Shown here: in pieces, positions 1 to 6,348 of the stretch
Layout: every line of letters starts with the position of its first letter
Numbering within the stretch: position 1 is the first letter of the stretch
Assembly: GCA_016202725.1 (NCBI GenBank)
Contig: JACQOD010000001.1
Location: forward strand, 1-10,255
Reading direction: 5' to 3'
Length of the DNA stretch: 10,255 bases
Source: Candidatus Aenigmatarchaeota archaeon
GTDB lineage: Archaea > Aenigmatarchaeota > Aenigmatarchaeia > QMZP01
Position numbers and translations under genes: made by a program
Notes under the pieces: generated by a model
Database searches by the model: none
Told to the model about the DNA's origin: nothing
What the model saw: the letters and a program-made list of their open reading frames with translations, nothing else

Positions 1-247
1 CGGCTTTACTGGTTCGGGCATGTTTCATTGTGCATGGACTCCTCTAACCGTGAAGCGTTCCTTCAATGGGTCATCATTCCTGCTGGGCAACGCCTCCTGT
101 CTGGCTTTTCACCCTGCCGATGGCCAATTCGGCCATGGGGGCAGTGGTCGCATTATTTTCTGTCGATTCCTTAGCCTCTGTATCCGCGCCTTCTCGACAG
201 CAATGCTCCCGCGACTTTTTCAACAACGCCCGCTGAGCCGCAACCAA
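1..247. other. AT-richer stretch without a convincing gene
   Basis: No reading frame here has the GC-rich third-position pattern of the neighbouring genes. A short inverted repeat (six-base arms at 120-125 and 131-136 around a five-base loop) is followed after some bases by a T-rich run near 153-162, which could be the end of a plus-strand transcript entering from the left edge. The minus strand holds a 71-codon open frame (289 to 74) with one hydrophobic segment near its N-terminus, but it begins inside the DHH gene and has unbiased codons, so it is not called as a gene. Confidence 0.4.
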
Positions 248-254
248 TATAAGG
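246..254 (+). promoter_or_regulatory. TATA box of the DHH phosphoesterase gene
   Basis: The sequence AATATAAGG has its TATAAG core at 248-253, centred about 23.5 bases before the ATG at 274. Archaeal TATA boxes lie roughly 25 bases before the transcription start, so the transcript would begin at or next to the start codon. An AAGGA-like string directly abuts the ATG, too close to act as a ribosome binding site, which agrees with a leaderless message. Confidence 0.55.
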
Positions 255-273
255 ATGCCCCACAACACAAGGA

Positions 274-1344
274 ATGCTCTCCCTCCCATTGCCGCGCATC
301 AGGGAGCTCCTCCAGAAGGAGCGCAAGCTCCTCGTCTACCATCGCGATGGGGACGGGACGACTGCTGCGGCCCTGCTGCAGCGCCACCTCCCCATGGAAG
401 CCCTGTCCCTGGAGAGCCCTCACCTCGATGCGGACATCCTCGCCGCGATCAGGAGGCGGAAGCCTGAAGTGATCATCTTCGCGGACCTGGCGGTCGACCA
501 GGACTGGGAGCTCCTCCTGGAGCTGGAGCAGGAGGCCAGGCTGCTGGTCATCGACCACCACCTCTACGTGAAGGACGTGGGCTCCCCCCGGACGGTGTAC
601 GTGAACCCCCGCCTGCAGGAGCGGGAGGCATACCTGCCTGCAGCGTACCTGGTCTACCAGATCCTGCGCGCCCTGGGGAAGCCTGCGGAGGCCTGGATCG
701 CCTGGATGGGCGTGATCGCCGACTACGGGACGAAGTCGTGCAGGGACCTCCAGGACGACCTGCGGAAGGAGCGGCCCGACCTTGCCGCGGGAGGATTCTC
801 CTCCCCCCTGGGGCGGGCGGGGGCCCTCATTTCCAGCGCCATCACCGCCGCGGGGGACAAGGGCGCGGCCCTGGCCCTGCAGGCCCTGCGGGAGGCGAAG
901 GGCCCGGAGGACTTCTCCAGGCAGCCGCAGCTGCAGGCGTGGCGGGAGGACGTGGAACACGAGATCAGGAATGTCGTGGACAGCTTCCTCGACCGGCGCG
1001 AATTCCACGAAGCCGAGGGCCTGGCCATCCTGGATCTCGACACGAAGTTCAGCATCGCCTCCACGGTCTCGACCATCCTCTCCGACCGGAATCCGGATCT
1101 GGTTATCGTCATCAAACGCCCCCTCCGGAAGGAGGGGATCAAGCTTTCGCTCCGCAACCAGAGCGGGCGGGTGGATCTCCACCTCCTAGTGAAGGAGGCG
1201 GCCCGTGGCCTGGGAAGGGCCGGAGGCCATGAGAAGGCCGCGGGCGCGCTCATCACCGACTGGCCGCTGTTCAAGAAGCGCTTGCTGGCCCTGCTGCGCA
1301 AGAGCGGGGGCAGCGCCCCCGCAAAGGGCCGGAAGAAAGGGTGA
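274..1344 (+). CDS. DHH/DHHA1-family phosphoesterase (RecJ-like)
   Basis: A 356-residue metal-dependent phosphoesterase of the DHH superfamily, expected to cleave phosphodiester bonds in single-stranded nucleic acid, short oligonucleotides or a related small substrate in the cytoplasm. Visible motifs are H23-x-D25-x-D27-G (motif I), D71 in FADLA (motif II), D94-H95-H96 (motif III, the name-giving DHH) and D149 in GVIADYG (motif IV), all needed for the two-metal centre. The C-terminal DHHA1 domain ends with the substrate-binding G317-G318-H319. The length is short compared with bacterial RecJ and lacks an OB-fold extension; it is closer to short archaeal RecJ-like proteins. An in-frame stop at 250 and the TATA box at 248 fix the ATG at 274. 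It is monocistronic as far as can be seen and converges on the fibrillarin operon. Exonuclease, nano-RNase and cyclic dinucleotide phosphodiesterase cannot be told apart from the motifs alone. Confidence 0.88.
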   Translation: MLSLPLPRIRELLQKERKLLVYHRDGDGTTAAALLQRHLPMEALSLESPHLDADILAAIRRRKPEVIIFADLAVDQDWELLLELEQEARLLVIDHHLYVKDVGSPRTVYVNPRLQEREAYLPAAYLVYQILRALGKPAEAWIAWMGVIADYGTKSCRDLQDDLRKERPDLAAGGFSSPLGRAGALISSAITAAGDKGAALALQALREAKGPEDFSRQPQLQAWREDVEHEIRNVVDSFLDRREFHEAEGLAILDLDTKFSIASTVSTILSDRNPDLVIVIKRPLRKEGIKLSLRNQSGRVDLHLLVKEAARGLGRAGGHEKAAGALITDWPLFKKRLLALLRKSGGSAPAKGRKKG

Positions 1345-1380
1345 CCCCGGGGGGCCTCCGGGGAACAGGATCCCCGATCA
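1345..1380. terminator. Hairpin-rich gap between convergent genes
   Basis: The 36 bases between the two stop codons can fold in two mutually exclusive ways: CCCCGG (1345-1350) with CCGGGG (1358-1363), or GGGGA (1360-1364) with TCCCC (1371-1375). The shared arm and the position between convergent genes suggest a transcript-end structure for both sides. There is no T-tract, which archaeal intrinsic termination normally uses, so termination as such is not shown. Confidence 0.3.
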
Positions 1381-2085
1381 TCACGGCTTCCGCAGCACGA
1401 CGAAGAGGTGGTCCTTCTCGAGGGGGTCGAGCCGGATTTCCTCCACGATCTCGAGCGCCCGCACGCGGGCGAGCTCCCTCCGGAAGACCTGCTCGGGCGG
1501 AGCCGTCACGTCGATGGAGCGGGCCTTGATGGCCAGCAGGGCAAAGCCCCCTTTCTTCAGGAAGCGCGCCGCGTTGCGGAGCAGGATCTCGGCCTGGTCG
1601 TCCGCGGCGACATCCTGGTAGATGACATCAACGGGCTCCACCCAGGCGTACCGACCAGGGAGTTTGGCGTTCGCCAGGACGGGGATGATATGCGGGCGCA
1701 GCTGCGCCAGCTGGGCGAGGTCGCGCATGCTGCGCTCGGAAATCTCCACGCCGTAGACGGCGCCCTCGGGGCCGATAATGTCGGACAGGAAGGAGGCGGT
1801 GTTGCCGTTGGCGATGCCCAGGTAGAGGACCTTCGCCCCCAGGGGGAAGGGGAAGGTGCGCAGGCCCTTCACCAGGGCAGCTGCCAGCTTGGAGCGGGTC
1901 GGGTCCCAGACCCGGTATTCCTTCCCCTCCAGCTGGAGGAGGTCCTCGGAGTAGGCCCGTATGCCGGGGACAGCGTTCCGCGTGAGCAGCTTTCCCCGCA
2001 GCCGCCAGACCCCTGGAAACTGCATGCTCACCCCAGGAACGTTCCCGGAGTGCTCTCTCCTCCGGCCAGGCGCGCTCATAGTCAT
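1381..2085 (-). CDS. flpA: Fibrillarin-like rRNA/tRNA 2'-O-methyltransferase
   Basis: S-adenosylmethionine-dependent 2'-O-ribose methyltransferase, the catalytic subunit of archaeal box C/D ribonucleoproteins, where it works with L7Ae, Nop5 and a guide RNA. With the ATG at 2085 the protein is 234 residues, near the family's usual ~230. The AdoMet loop reads YLGIANGNT (88-96), followed by the SDIIGPEG block and the acidic residue E114. D158 in YQDVA, K187 in IKARSIDVT and H226 in EKDH, together with K66 in RSKLAAA, match the conserved Lys-Asp-Lys-His set. The start at 2085 is preceded by GGAGGAG at 2101-2095 inside the end of the upstream gene. An internal ATG at 2025 (214 residues) is also possible, because residues 1-20 are arginine-rich, have atypical codons and do not look like the family. 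It is the last gene of a four-gene operon. The Nop5 gene that commonly accompanies fibrillarin is absent here. Confidence 0.92.
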   Translation of the reverse strand: MTMSAPGRRREHSGNVPGVSMQFPGVWRLRGKLLTRNAVPGIRAYSEDLLQLEGKEYRVWDPTRSKLAAALVKGLRTFPFPLGAKVLYLGIANGNTASFLSDIIGPEGAVYGVEISERSMRDLAQLAQLRPHIIPVLANAKLPGRYAWVEPVDVIYQDVAADDQAEILLRNAARFLKKGGFALLAIKARSIDVTAPPEQVFRRELARVRALEIVEEIRLDPLEKDHLFVVLRKP

Positions 2086-2091
2086 CAACCA

Positions 2092-2952
2092 TCACTCCTC
2101 CAGCAGGGGGATGAGGTTATCGGTAAGGGGGATCTCCACCACGGGCGAGCGCGCCCTGGCGGCTTCACGCGTCTCCCGCCGCAGCAGCTTTGCCGCGCGC
2201 CACGCCTCATCAGTGGGATACCGCCGCCGGAGGAGGCGTTCCACATCAACCCTGTCCAAGCCATCGAAAAAGACGGGAACGACCCCCTCCGGGAGCCGCG
2301 CCACCTCCTCCGAAGAAGTGGCCAAGGGGTAGGCGATGCTCCCCTTCTGGCGCAGGGCGAGACCGAGCGGCACGGCGAGACACGATTCCGGCTCCACGAC
2401 GGCATACCCGCCAGGCGCGGGAGGGATCTGCGCTTCGCCCATCGCCGACTTCATCTTACTCTCCGCATCGAGCCGCAGGTCGGAGAGGTGGATGGGAACG
2501 TCATCCCCATAGGCATTCATGGCTTCCCGCATGATATCTGCGAGGGTGTACGAACGGACCGGCGTGGCAGACACGTAGCGGACCCCCCGCATCCGCGAGT
2601 GCCAAACGCGCTCTGCCTGGGCAAGCGCGCGCGCGACGCGAAGGGGAATCGTCAGGTCGTTCAGGGTCGTATCGGCGATGATCACCTTGCGGTCGTGGAT
2701 GTCCTTCTTCTTGAGCCCCTCGACCCTCCCTGGATACACGCGGAGATCCTTCGCGAGGGACGGGTGGGGGCTGGTCTCCAGGTAGAGGTATATCCCCAGC
2801 ATGCACGCATACGGCATGCCCCGGGGAAACCCGTCCAGCACCACGCCGTACACTGTCACGTCGTCCTTGCCCACCCACTCCCGCAACCGGGCCTCCTTGA
2901 TGCCCTGCGTGAAGGCGTACAGTTCCTCCTTGCGGTCCCGGTTAAGTGGCAT
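2092..2952 (-). CDS. Divergent type I PRTase-like protein, function unknown
   Basis: A 286-residue soluble protein that I do not recognise as a named family. Two segments resemble a type I phosphoribosyltransferase fold. Residues 36-53 (VVLDGFPRGMPYACM and flanks) look like the PPi loop, usually G-x-P-R-G-G followed by a helix. Residues 89-101 (KVIIADTTLNDLT) lie where the PRPP loop would be, preceded by a hydrophobic strand and followed by a helix, but the usual acidic pair and TG are replaced, so PRPP binding may be altered or lost. The C-terminal ~120 residues have no motif I can name. The ATG at 2952 has GGAGGG at 2963-2958 with a five-base spacer and overlaps the end of the upstream PRTase-like gene by 11 bases. 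Its stop lies six bases before the fibrillarin start, and its last codons supply that gene's ribosome binding site, so the three are translated together. The fold assignment is inference. Confidence 0.72.
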   Translation of the reverse strand: MPLNRDRKEELYAFTQGIKEARLREWVGKDDVTVYGVVLDGFPRGMPYACMLGIYLYLETSPHPSLAKDLRVYPGRVEGLKKKDIHDRKVIIADTTLNDLTIPLRVARALAQAERVWHSRMRGVRYVSATPVRSYTLADIMREAMNAYGDDVPIHLSDLRLDAESKMKSAMGEAQIPPAPGGYAVVEPESCLAVPLGLALRQKGSIAYPLATSSEEVARLPEGVVPVFFDGLDRVDVERLLRRRYPTDEAWRAAKLLRRETREAARARSPVVEIPLTDNLIPLLEE

Positions 2953-3598
2953 CCGTTCCCTCCTCGTCGAGCGACAGCAGGAGACGGTAATAATCCCTCT
3001 CCGCCCGCGGCTCCGGCGGGCCGGAAATCCGCCGCCAGACCTTTACCGCGGCCTGCTCCACCCCCCGCCAGAGCGTGCCGTAGTCCTCGGGGGCAAGCGT
3101 ACCCGCCTCCAGGCTCTGCAGGAAGGCCTCGCGGTCCTGCGTCTCCGTGTACAGGCGGACCGCGGCGTAATCGGTAATTCCCTGCATGTCGAACCCGGCC
3201 GCCAGGATCAGGTGATCAAAGCCGACCACCTTCTCCCAGCGCCGCAGTTGGCGGTAGAGCAGCATCAGGTCACGTCCGGTGCTCACGATGTCGTCGAAGC
3301 CCACGGCAACCACCCCACCCTCCTTCCGCAACTCGTCCGCACCCTCGCAGACCTCCTCTTCGGTCGGGCTGGTGATGGCTCGCCTCCTACGATTTCGCGT
3401 GACTGGATAGGTGACCACTCGCGCATGCTGGCGCAGCGATTCCTCGAACGGCCTGCCCACGGTCAGGCCGCCGGTCTGCATGGGCAGGTAGAGGAAACCG
3501 CTGCCTGGGTACCGGCCAGCCACCTCATCGCCCATCTCGCGGGACACCTGGTAGAACGTCCGGCCGTCCAGTTTCACCCCAATCTGCTGGTGTGCCAT
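2942..3598 (-). CDS. Phosphoribosyltransferase-like protein
   Basis: A 218-residue protein with a clear type I phosphoribosyltransferase PRPP-binding loop: hydrophobic strand VVAVGF, then D102-D103-I-V-S-T107-G108 and a helix. An upstream segment, LPMQTGGLTVG (38-48), fits the PPi loop after a beta strand. Enzymes of this fold transfer phosphoribose from PRPP to a base or amine, or act as PRPP-sensing regulators. The flexible hood that sets substrate choice is not recognisable, so no substrate is proposed. An arginine-rich patch at 68-73 (RNRRRR) lies between the two loops and could contact nucleic acid or phosphate. The ATG at 3598 lies three bases after the stop of the ArsR/S-layer gene, and the GGAG at that gene's end serves as ribosome binding site. 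The 3' end overlaps the next gene by 11 bases. The CDS call is strong and the superfamily call good; the specific reaction is unknown. Confidence 0.8.
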   Translation of the reverse strand: MAHQQIGVKLDGRTFYQVSREMGDEVAGRYPGSGFLYLPMQTGGLTVGRPFEESLRQHARVVTYPVTRNRRRRAITSPTEEEVCEGADELRKEGGVVAVGFDDIVSTGRDLMLLYRQLRRWEKVVGFDHLILAAGFDMQGITDYAAVRLYTETQDREAFLQSLEAGTLAPEDYGTLWRGVEQAAVKVWRRISGPPEPRAERDYYRLLLSLDEEGTDAT

Positions 3599-3601
3599 GC
3601 G

Positions 3602-4528
3602 TCACTCCATCACCTTGATGTGGTCAATGATCTTGTCGCCGTCGCGGTCAAGCCCCTCCACCACGCAGGCGAACGGCCCCCCCTGATAGGAGGCGGTGAG
3701 CATGTCGAGATGCTGGGTCAGGCCGATGATGGCGGCGTGAACCCCGCGCGTGCGCATGCCGCCGACCACGAGCACCTGCTTCCCCTTCTCGAAGGGGTTG
3801 TCGACCTTGATAATGACACCCATCCAGGGATCCTTGTAGATCTTGCCGGTGCGGGCGGACTTGATCTGCTCATTCGCGACATCGAACTGGACCGGCAGCG
3901 AGCCGTTCAGGCGGTGGATGATCGTATTGGTCTTGGCATTGCCAACGAGGATGAGATGGTGCTGGAGATCCTCCTGCTTGGCGTCCACGTCGAAGAGGTA
4001 CCGCGAGAAATCGGCCTCGCGGAGCATCCCGCCCAGCAGCAGGCCCAGGTCGAACGTGTGGGCGCCGTCCGAGGATGCGGTGTCAAACTCCCCGTGGGGG
4101 TACGGATATCCCAGGATGACCTTGGCAGTGAGCTTCCCCTGGTCTACGAACGGGTGGAAGAACTTGCTCGCCCGAAACTTTTGCACCGGGGAGTTCCCGG
4201 GAATCGCGACCGGGTCGTCGTGCAGCTTGACCGCCACCACGGGGGAAACCAAGCCGTACACCTTGGCCACCATGCCGAAGCGCTTCTCCTGGCGGACGGG
4301 GACGATGATGCCCGCCTGCTCAAGCTTGCGGACGTGGTAGTAGACCTTCTGCTCATGCTCCTTGAGGGAGCGGGCGATGTCCAGGGGGCAGCCCGGCTGC
4401 TGCACCAGCTCCTGGACGATGCGCAGGGCGAGCGGATGGTTGAGCGTGGCGAGGCCGCGCGGCTGCACGAGGGTGGACTCGTAGGCCTTCTTCACGCCTT
4501 CGTGCTCCTCGACTAAAATCGATGCCAT
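3602..4528 (-). CDS. ArsR-type winged helix fused to S-layer-like domain
   Basis: A 308-residue protein that leads a four-gene operon. Residues ~28-95 form a winged helix-turn-helix of ArsR type: a helix starting at LNHPLALRIVQEL, a turn at CPLDIARSL, the recognition helix QKVYYHVRKLEQAGII and a short basic wing. The rest (~115-308) resembles archaeal S-layer-like domains: HHLILVGNAKTN, a GVIIKVDNPF segment and QVLVVGGMRTRGVHAAII correspond to the paired strand-helix units of that family. The extreme C-terminus has D294-R-D296-G-D298-K-I-I-D302, an EF-hand/dockerin-like spacing that could bind calcium. There is no signal peptide or membrane segment, so the protein is predicted cytoplasmic and probably DNA-binding. 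Fusions of this kind occur in archaea, and what they sense is not known to me. The ATG at 4528 has a GGTGG just upstream, and a TATA box lies at 4587-4582. Autoregulation of the operon is likely but inferred. Confidence 0.82.
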   Translation of the reverse strand: MASILVEEHEGVKKAYESTLVQPRGLATLNHPLALRIVQELVQQPGCPLDIARSLKEHEQKVYYHVRKLEQAGIIVPVRQEKRFGMVAKVYGLVSPVVAVKLHDDPVAIPGNSPVQKFRASKFFHPFVDQGKLTAKVILGYPYPHGEFDTASSDGAHTFDLGLLLGGMLREADFSRYLFDVDAKQEDLQHHLILVGNAKTNTIIHRLNGSLPVQFDVANEQIKSARTGKIYKDPWMGVIIKVDNPFEKGKQVLVVGGMRTRGVHAAIIGLTQHLDMLTASYQGGPFACVVEGLDRDGDKIIDHIKVME

Positions 4529-4580
4529 GCTCCACCCTCGCGCTCAAGTGCATCCACCGCCTTAATACCCCGCAGGCAGG

Positions 4581-4590
4581 ATTTATAAGC
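4581..4590 (-). promoter_or_regulatory. TATA box of the four-gene operon
   Basis: On the minus strand the sequence GCTTATAAAT, with an A-rich stretch before it that fits a TFB recognition element, is centred near 4584. Transcription would begin near 4560, leaving a leader of about 30 bases with a GGTGG ribosome binding site before the ATG at 4528. The same bases also read TTTATAAG on the plus strand, so bidirectional use cannot be excluded, but the A-rich flank and the nearest gene favour the minus direction. Confidence 0.6.
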
Positions 4591-4708
4591 TTTTATGAAC
4601 GCCCTCGTAATACGCTGATTTTTTCAAGGGTATGTCCTGCGCGGGCTGTCCTGAAGGTTTTCGTAAAAGCCCCCGGCCTGCTCGTACAAGTGGTTCTTAA
4701 GTCGCGCC

Positions 4709-4717
4709 ACTATAGGG
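4709..4717 (+). promoter_or_regulatory. Possible TATA box of the Cys-rich gene
   Basis: ACTATAGGG, with core TATAGG at 4711-4716, is the best plus-strand TATA-like element before the gene at 4818. It would place the transcript start near 4738, right at the first of two hairpins, giving a leader of about 80 bases. It is a weak match with an unremarkable TFB site, and the palindromic element at 4581-4590 is an alternative. Confidence 0.35.
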
Positions 4718-4736
4718 TCGGATACCCTCATACCCT

Positions 4737-4788
4737 GGGAGGCCCTGTCTGCAGGGCTTCCTGGCGCAGGCGGGCGTCCGCCTGCGCC
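4737..4788 (+). repeat. Two abutting 26-base hairpins in the leader
   Basis: Hairpin 1 spans 4737-4762: eleven pairs (two of them G-U on the plus-strand RNA) around the loop TCTG. Hairpin 2 spans 4763-4788: eleven perfect Watson-Crick pairs, GGCGCAGGCGG with CCGCCTGCGCC, around the loop GCGT. They have equal size and no spacer. A weak third pairing, CTCC (4797-4800) with GGAG (4806-4809), would cover part of the ribosome binding site of the gene at 4818. Possible roles are a leader that controls translation, a small structured RNA, or transcript-end hairpins. The base pairing is seen directly; the role is not. Confidence 0.5.
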
Positions 4789-4817
4789 TTTCGCTGCTCC
4801 TAGGGGGAGAGGACCCT

Positions 4818-5108
4818 ATGGGTGATACGCATCAACCGGCCTGCCAGCTCTGCACGGGAGCCATCCAGGAATTCCAGTGCATGGAATGCCTAGCCGCCGC
4901 GCTCCCCATCCCCCCTCCCCTCCGGCACCGCTTCGGCCGGTTCCAGCGGGTGCTCCGCTTCTACTATGACGCGTTCGGCAGGGCGGCAGGCACCTGCGCC
5001 TCCTGCGACCAGGCCGCGCCCCTGCTCTGCAAGGGCTGCTACCACGACCTCGTCCGGCAGTGGCAGGACGGCGCGGGGATGAGCCCCCTGCTGGAGGGAG
5101 GGAGATGA
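4818..5108 (+). CDS. Small protein with two double-CxxC zinc knuckles
   Basis: A 96-residue protein that I do not recognise by family. It has two four-cysteine clusters: C9-x2-C12-x8-C21-x2-C24 and C60-x2-C63-x7-C71-x2-C74, each with the spacing of a structural zinc site. A basic, aromatic linker joins them, with RHRFGRFQRVLRFYYDAF around 36-53. There is no membrane segment. The arrangement suggests an adaptor or nucleic-acid or protein-binding module rather than an enzyme. The ATG at 4818 follows a purine-rich GGGGGAGAGG at a suitable distance. The stop codon overlaps ATG 5105 in ATGA, so a downstream asparaginase started there would be translationally coupled. That pairing suggests shared expression but gives no direct hint of function. 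Confidence 0.75.
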   Translation: MGDTHQPACQLCTGAIQEFQCMECLAAALPIPPPLRHRFGRFQRVLRFYYDAFGRAAGTCASCDQAAPLLCKGCYHDLVRQWQDGAGMSPLLEGGR

Positions 5109-5120
5109 TGGCCGGGCAAA

Positions 5121-5130
5121 CGTTTATACG
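5121..5130 (+). promoter_or_regulatory. Possible internal TATA box before the asparaginase
   Basis: CGTTTATACG has its TATA core at 5125-5128 and a GCAAAC flank before it that fits a TFB site. Its centre lies about 25.5 bases before the ATG at 5153, the same distance as for the restriction-enzyme gene. Codons between 5111 and 5152 include CAA, TTT, ATA, TCA and GCA, unlike the GC-ending codons of the body of the gene, which favours a non-coding promoter here. Confidence 0.5.
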
Positions 5131-5152
5131 GCAGCGCGCGGAGTCAGCAGTG

Positions 5153-6343
5153 ATGAGTACGCCAGATGCAGGGGGCAGGACAGGACTGAAGACCGTCTCC
5201 ATTATAGCCACCGGCGGGACCATCGCGAGCGGGACCGGGGAGAAGGGCCTCAAGCCCACCTACCAGCTCGGCGAGATGCTCTCCGAGCTGCCTGGCCTGG
5301 ATGAGCTGGCGGTCATCCGCCCGCACCAGCTCATGAACAAGGACTCGTCCGACATGACGCCGGAGGACTGGGTCCGCATCGCGGTGCAGGCGTACAAGGA
5401 GCTCCAGCTTGCGGACGCGGTCGTCATCACGCACGGGACCGACACCATGGCGTACACCTCCTCCATGCTCTCGTTCATGCTCCGCAACCTCGACAAGCCG
5501 GTCATCCTGACCGGGTCCCAGCGGCCCTGGGCCGAGCCGCGGTCGGACGCGAAGACCAACCTCCTGGATGCCGTCAGGGTCGCGGTGCAGGCCGCGGACC
5601 ACCGCCTGCGGGGCGTGTATATCGTCTTCCACGGCAAGATCATCAAGGGCTGCCGGGTGAAGAAGTCCAAGTACCTGGAGCACTCCGAGCTCGACGCCTT
5701 TGATACGATCAACTACCCGCTCATCGGCCTGGTGAAGGACACCCACCTCGCGGTGAACCCCCTGCTGGCCATGTCCCCGCAGGCGGAGGGGGGGGAGCCC
5801 GCGCTGGACACGCGCATCGACAAGCGGATCCTGATGTTGACGCTCACGCCGGGCTTCGACCCCACCCTGCTCGACAGCCTGCGGGACCGCTACCAGGCCA
5901 TCATCATCCAGGCCTACGGGCTGGGCAACATGCCCATCACCGGCAAGGCGGCCATGGTCCCGCACATGAAGGCGTGGCTGGACGAGGGCAAGATCGTGGC
6001 CGTGACGTCCCAGGCATGCTACGAAACCGATCTCAACCAATACGAAACGGGGAGAAGGTTCCTGGAGCTGGGGATCATCCCCACCCTGGATATGACCCAG
6101 GAGGCGGCCTACACCAAGATGATGTGGGCGCTCGGGCAGGCTAACGAGCGCGGGCAGGTGCACGACCTCATGTGGACGAATATGGCCGGGGAGATCTGGC
6201 CCTTGAACGGCAACGGCAGGACCCTCGACATCATGGGCGAGATGGCCCGCTACCACGACCTGACCCGGCGGCTGTATGAAAGCAACACCCAGCTCATGGA
6301 GGTCATGGGCACGATCTTCTCCAAGATCAAGGCGAGCAGGTGA
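5153..6343 (+). CDS. ansA: Type I L-asparaginase
   Basis: Cytoplasmic-type L-asparaginase, which hydrolyses asparagine to aspartate and ammonia. With ATG 5153 it has 396 residues. T23 in IATGGTIAS is the nucleophile, T96-D97 in THGTDTMAY form the second catalytic pair and K171 in KGCRVKKS matches the catalytic lysine of Escherichia coli AnsA; the DSSDM segment (64-68) and GSQRP (121-125) also fit. The protein lacks the ~80-90 residue N-terminal domain of GatD, and no gatE is nearby, so a tRNA amidotransferase role is unlikely. About 45 residues follow the usual family end, forming a predicted helical tail. Two earlier in-frame starts, ATG 5105 and 5108, have GGAGGG at 5093-5098 and would couple translation to the Cys-rich gene. 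The TATA box at 5125 and the codon pattern favour 5153. The stop is five bases from the convergent zinc-ribbon gene. Confidence 0.9.
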   Translation: MSTPDAGGRTGLKTVSIIATGGTIASGTGEKGLKPTYQLGEMLSELPGLDELAVIRPHQLMNKDSSDMTPEDWVRIAVQAYKELQLADAVVITHGTDTMAYTSSMLSFMLRNLDKPVILTGSQRPWAEPRSDAKTNLLDAVRVAVQAADHRLRGVYIVFHGKIIKGCRVKKSKYLEHSELDAFDTINYPLIGLVKDTHLAVNPLLAMSPQAEGGEPALDTRIDKRILMLTLTPGFDPTLLDSLRDRYQAIIIQAYGLGNMPITGKAAMVPHMKAWLDEGKIVAVTSQACYETDLNQYETGRRFLELGIIPTLDMTQEAAYTKMMWALGQANERGQVHDLMWTNMAGEIWPLNGNGRTLDIMGEMARYHDLTRRLYESNTQLMEVMGTIFSKIKASR

Positions 6344-6348
6344 CGCAT

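Noticed and set aside
74..289. Minus-strand 71-codon frame with a hydrophobic segment, a possible small membrane protein
   Set aside because: It would start 16 bases inside the DHH gene, has no promoter or ribosome binding site that fits, and its codons lack the third-position bias of real genes here.
220..1182. Long minus-strand open frame opposite the DHH gene
   Set aside because: Shadow of the GC-rich DHH gene; the protein is repetitive in composition and shows no motif, while the plus strand has all DHH motifs.
1408..4516. Two long plus-strand open frames (1408-3177 and 2801-4516) opposite the four-gene operon
   Set aside because: High GC content keeps antisense frames open; the minus-strand genes have recognisable domains, ribosome binding sites and tight spacing.
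5144..6256. Long minus-strand open frame opposite the asparaginase
   Set aside because: Antisense shadow of a gene with intact catalytic motifs.
5153..6343. GatD subunit of the Glu-tRNA(Gln) amidotransferase
   Set aside because: The N-terminal GatD domain is missing, no gatE is next to it and the sequence around GSQRP and the catalytic lysine fits type I asparaginase.
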